A stretch of DNA of 6,658 bases from Alphaproteobacteria bacterium (lineage in GTDB: Bacteria > Pseudomonadota > Alphaproteobacteria > Sphingomonadales > Sphingomonadaceae), in assembly GCA_028293055.1 (NCBI GenBank), contig JAQGLD010000114.1:1-6658 (forward strand), written 5' to 3'. Below the pieces are notes generated by a model that did not search any database, was not told where the DNA came from, and was given only the letters and a program-made list of their open reading frames with translations. Within the stretch, counting starts at the first letter, position 1, and every line of letters begins with the position of its first letter. Both the position numbers and the translations under genes were made by a program. Below are positions 5,471 through 6,658 of the stretch, piece after piece.

Positions 5471-6574
5471 TCAGGCCGCGATCCGCGACGCGGAGGCCGC
5501 GTCCAGCCCGGGCGCCCAGGCCATGCGGTCGGTCTGGTTGCTCGGGAAGCGCCGCCCTTCCGCGGTGAGTCGATACGCCGCGATCCAGGCGTCCGCCTGC
5601 GCACCGATGACTCGGGAATCCGCCTCGAAGACGAGCGGACTGAGCGAGCTGCGGAAATCGTTCTCCGCGATCCATTGCAGAGACCGTCGACCGGCTTCGG
5701 CCATCTTCGCGCGCTGGGACATTTCCAGCGCGCCGTCGAGATAGCGGTCTGCGACCTGCTCGATGACATCCCATTTGGTGTTCGCGTCGAACGACCTCTT
5801 GATGTCGGGCGTGTCGAGCAATTCGAAGACCTGCTGGAGATACTGGCCGACCTCGCGGGTGAGGGCGAGAATGTTGCCGTAGCTGGCGCGGTCGAGCTGG
5901 TAGCGCAGGTCGGTGCCGACCCGCTGGACGATCGCGAGCGCGGCGAACGGCCGATCGTTGATGTCCATGCTCCCGCGGATGACCTGGCCGATCGTCAGGT
6001 CGCGGAAATATTGCGACATGGCGTTCATGAAGGCGACCATCTGGAAGTGGAAGTTGCGGTTTACGATCGCGCCGGCCGGGATCGGGGCGCGGCCGTAATT
6101 GAATACGCGCCGATAGGCGATCAAGCGGTCGCGCCGCTTGTAGCGGATCGGCCGCCACTTCTCGAGAATGTAGAGGCCGCGAGCGCCCGCACCACGCTGG
6201 ATTCGGATCTGGCCGTTCTCGAAAAGGCGCCTCAACACATTGACCACCCGGAACAATTTCATCCGCTCCATTTGATAGATGTAATAAAGCTCGGCTGCGG
6301 CGAGCAGCTGCGGCGGGATGACGGATTCGTCGAAATCGTTGCGCAGCAGCGGCACCGGCAAGGCATCGAAAGGCTTGACCGGCCCGTCGCCGAAACCGAC
6401 CAGGTCGGAGAAGCCGGCCGAGGTTCCGCTCGACGATCGCTGGAGCAGTTCGCCATAGCGATCCTCGAACTCGCCTTCGAGCGCCGAACGGTCCGCCGTG
6501 GACAGGCCGGGCAGCTCGTCGCGGAAGAAGCGCTGGAAGAGCCGCTGGATGACCTCATTATTGTCGTTTGCCAT
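5471..6574 (-). CDS. Helical protein of unknown function, 367 residues, first complete gene of the run
   Basis: No family recognised. The start is ATG 6574, with GAGGT 6 bases upstream. The protein is soluble and mostly helical by composition: an N-terminal acidic helix region at 1-46, a Gly/Ser linker near 48-64, then a long charged and aromatic region. Stretches such as AAAELYYIYQMERMKLFRVV (92-111), LEKWRPIRYKRRDRLIAYRR (137-156), the aromatic-rich NRNFHFQMVAFMNAMSQYF (172-190) and a helix near 235-255 (ILALTREVGQYLQQVFELLD) suggest an alpha-helical scaffold or binding protein. No membrane segment, signal peptide, Walker motif or metal cluster is visible. Codon use resembles the genes downstream. 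Its role in the operon is unknown. Confidence 0.82.
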   Translation of the reverse strand: MANDNNEVIQRLFQRFFRDELPGLSTADRSALEGEFEDRYGELLQRSSSGTSAGFSDLVGFGDGPVKPFDALPVPLLRNDFDESVIPPQLLAAAELYYIYQMERMKLFRVVNVLRRLFENGQIRIQRGAGARGLYILEKWRPIRYKRRDRLIAYRRVFNYGRAPIPAGAIVNRNFHFQMVAFMNAMSQYFRDLTIGQVIRGSMDINDRPFAALAIVQRVGTDLRYQLDRASYGNILALTREVGQYLQQVFELLDTPDIKRSFDANTKWDVIEQVADRYLDGALEMSQRAKMAEAGRRSLQWIAENDFRSSLSPLVFEADSRVIGAQADAWIAAYRLTAEGRRFPSNQTDRMAWAPGLDAASASRIAA

Positions 6575-6615
6575 GATCAGACCTCATGCGTTCGAATGGG
6601 GCGACGGCGCCTGCC

Positions 6616-6657
6616 TCAAGCTTTGTTGATGTCTTCGGGACCCGGCCCGCGTTGCTC
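6616..6657 (-). CDS. Possible 3' end of an upstream gene (last 13 codons)
   Basis: In one minus-strand frame the window edge reads EQRGPGPEDINKA followed by TGA at 6618-6616, 41 bases before the ATG of the 367-residue gene. The codons look native (GAG, CGC, CCG, GAC, ATC, AAC). Another frame stays open until a TAA just inside the next gene, and a third ends near 6587, so the assignment is uncertain. If right, an upstream minus-strand gene may belong to the same operon. Confidence 0.35.
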   Translation of the reverse strand, partial: EQRGPGPEDINKA

Positions 6658-6658
6658 C

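Noticed and set aside
5109..6158. A 349-codon minus-strand open frame in another phase
   Set aside because: It overlaps the 367- and 273-residue genes out of frame, is Arg/Pro/Ala-rich, and has no motif or good start.
1..6658. tRNA or rRNA genes, CRISPR arrays, insertion sequences or integrases
   Set aside because: I saw no matching conserved sequence, repeat array, terminal inverted repeat or transposase motif.

Overview
The window is GC-rich and codes almost entirely on the minus strand. Codon use, the form of the acetolactate synthase and an AACCGGTT-centred intergenic palindrome suggest an alphaproteobacterium, most likely of the Sphingomonadales type. The order is a guess, because no rRNA or other marker gene is present. 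All gene assignments come from reading the sequence and from remembered family motifs; nothing was searched.

Read in the direction of transcription (high to low coordinates), the window opens with what may be the last few codons of an unknown gene. A tight run of minus-strand genes follows: a 367-residue helical protein of unknown function, a 273-residue unknown protein, a DUF4438 protein, a Cys-rich protein with a divergent GIY-YIG nuclease-like domain, a 117-residue Pro/Glu/Ala-rich acidic protein, and a V8-like (trypsin-fold) serine protease. Three of the junctions are 4-base start/stop overlaps (GTGA, GTGA, ATGA), each start having its own Shine-Dalgarno sequence. A near-perfect hairpin repeat lies between the GIY-YIG-like gene and the small acidic gene. 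The six genes look like one co-expressed module. I do not recognise the combination as a described system, and it is the most interesting part of the window.

After a gap of about 180 bases comes a short orphan LuxR-type regulator. It has a GerE helix-turn-helix but neither a receiver nor an autoinducer-binding domain. It has a possible promoter of its own and an inverted repeat upstream.

The last part is the start of the branched-chain amino acid operon: a putative promoter, a 35-codon leader peptide dense in Ile, Val and Leu codons, a competing antiterminator/terminator, and the first 241 codons of ilvB, which runs off the window. This is a classic ribosome-mediated attenuator that would raise ilvB expression when charged Ile, Val or Leu tRNA is scarce. 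No tRNA, rRNA, CRISPR array, insertion sequence or integrase is visible.
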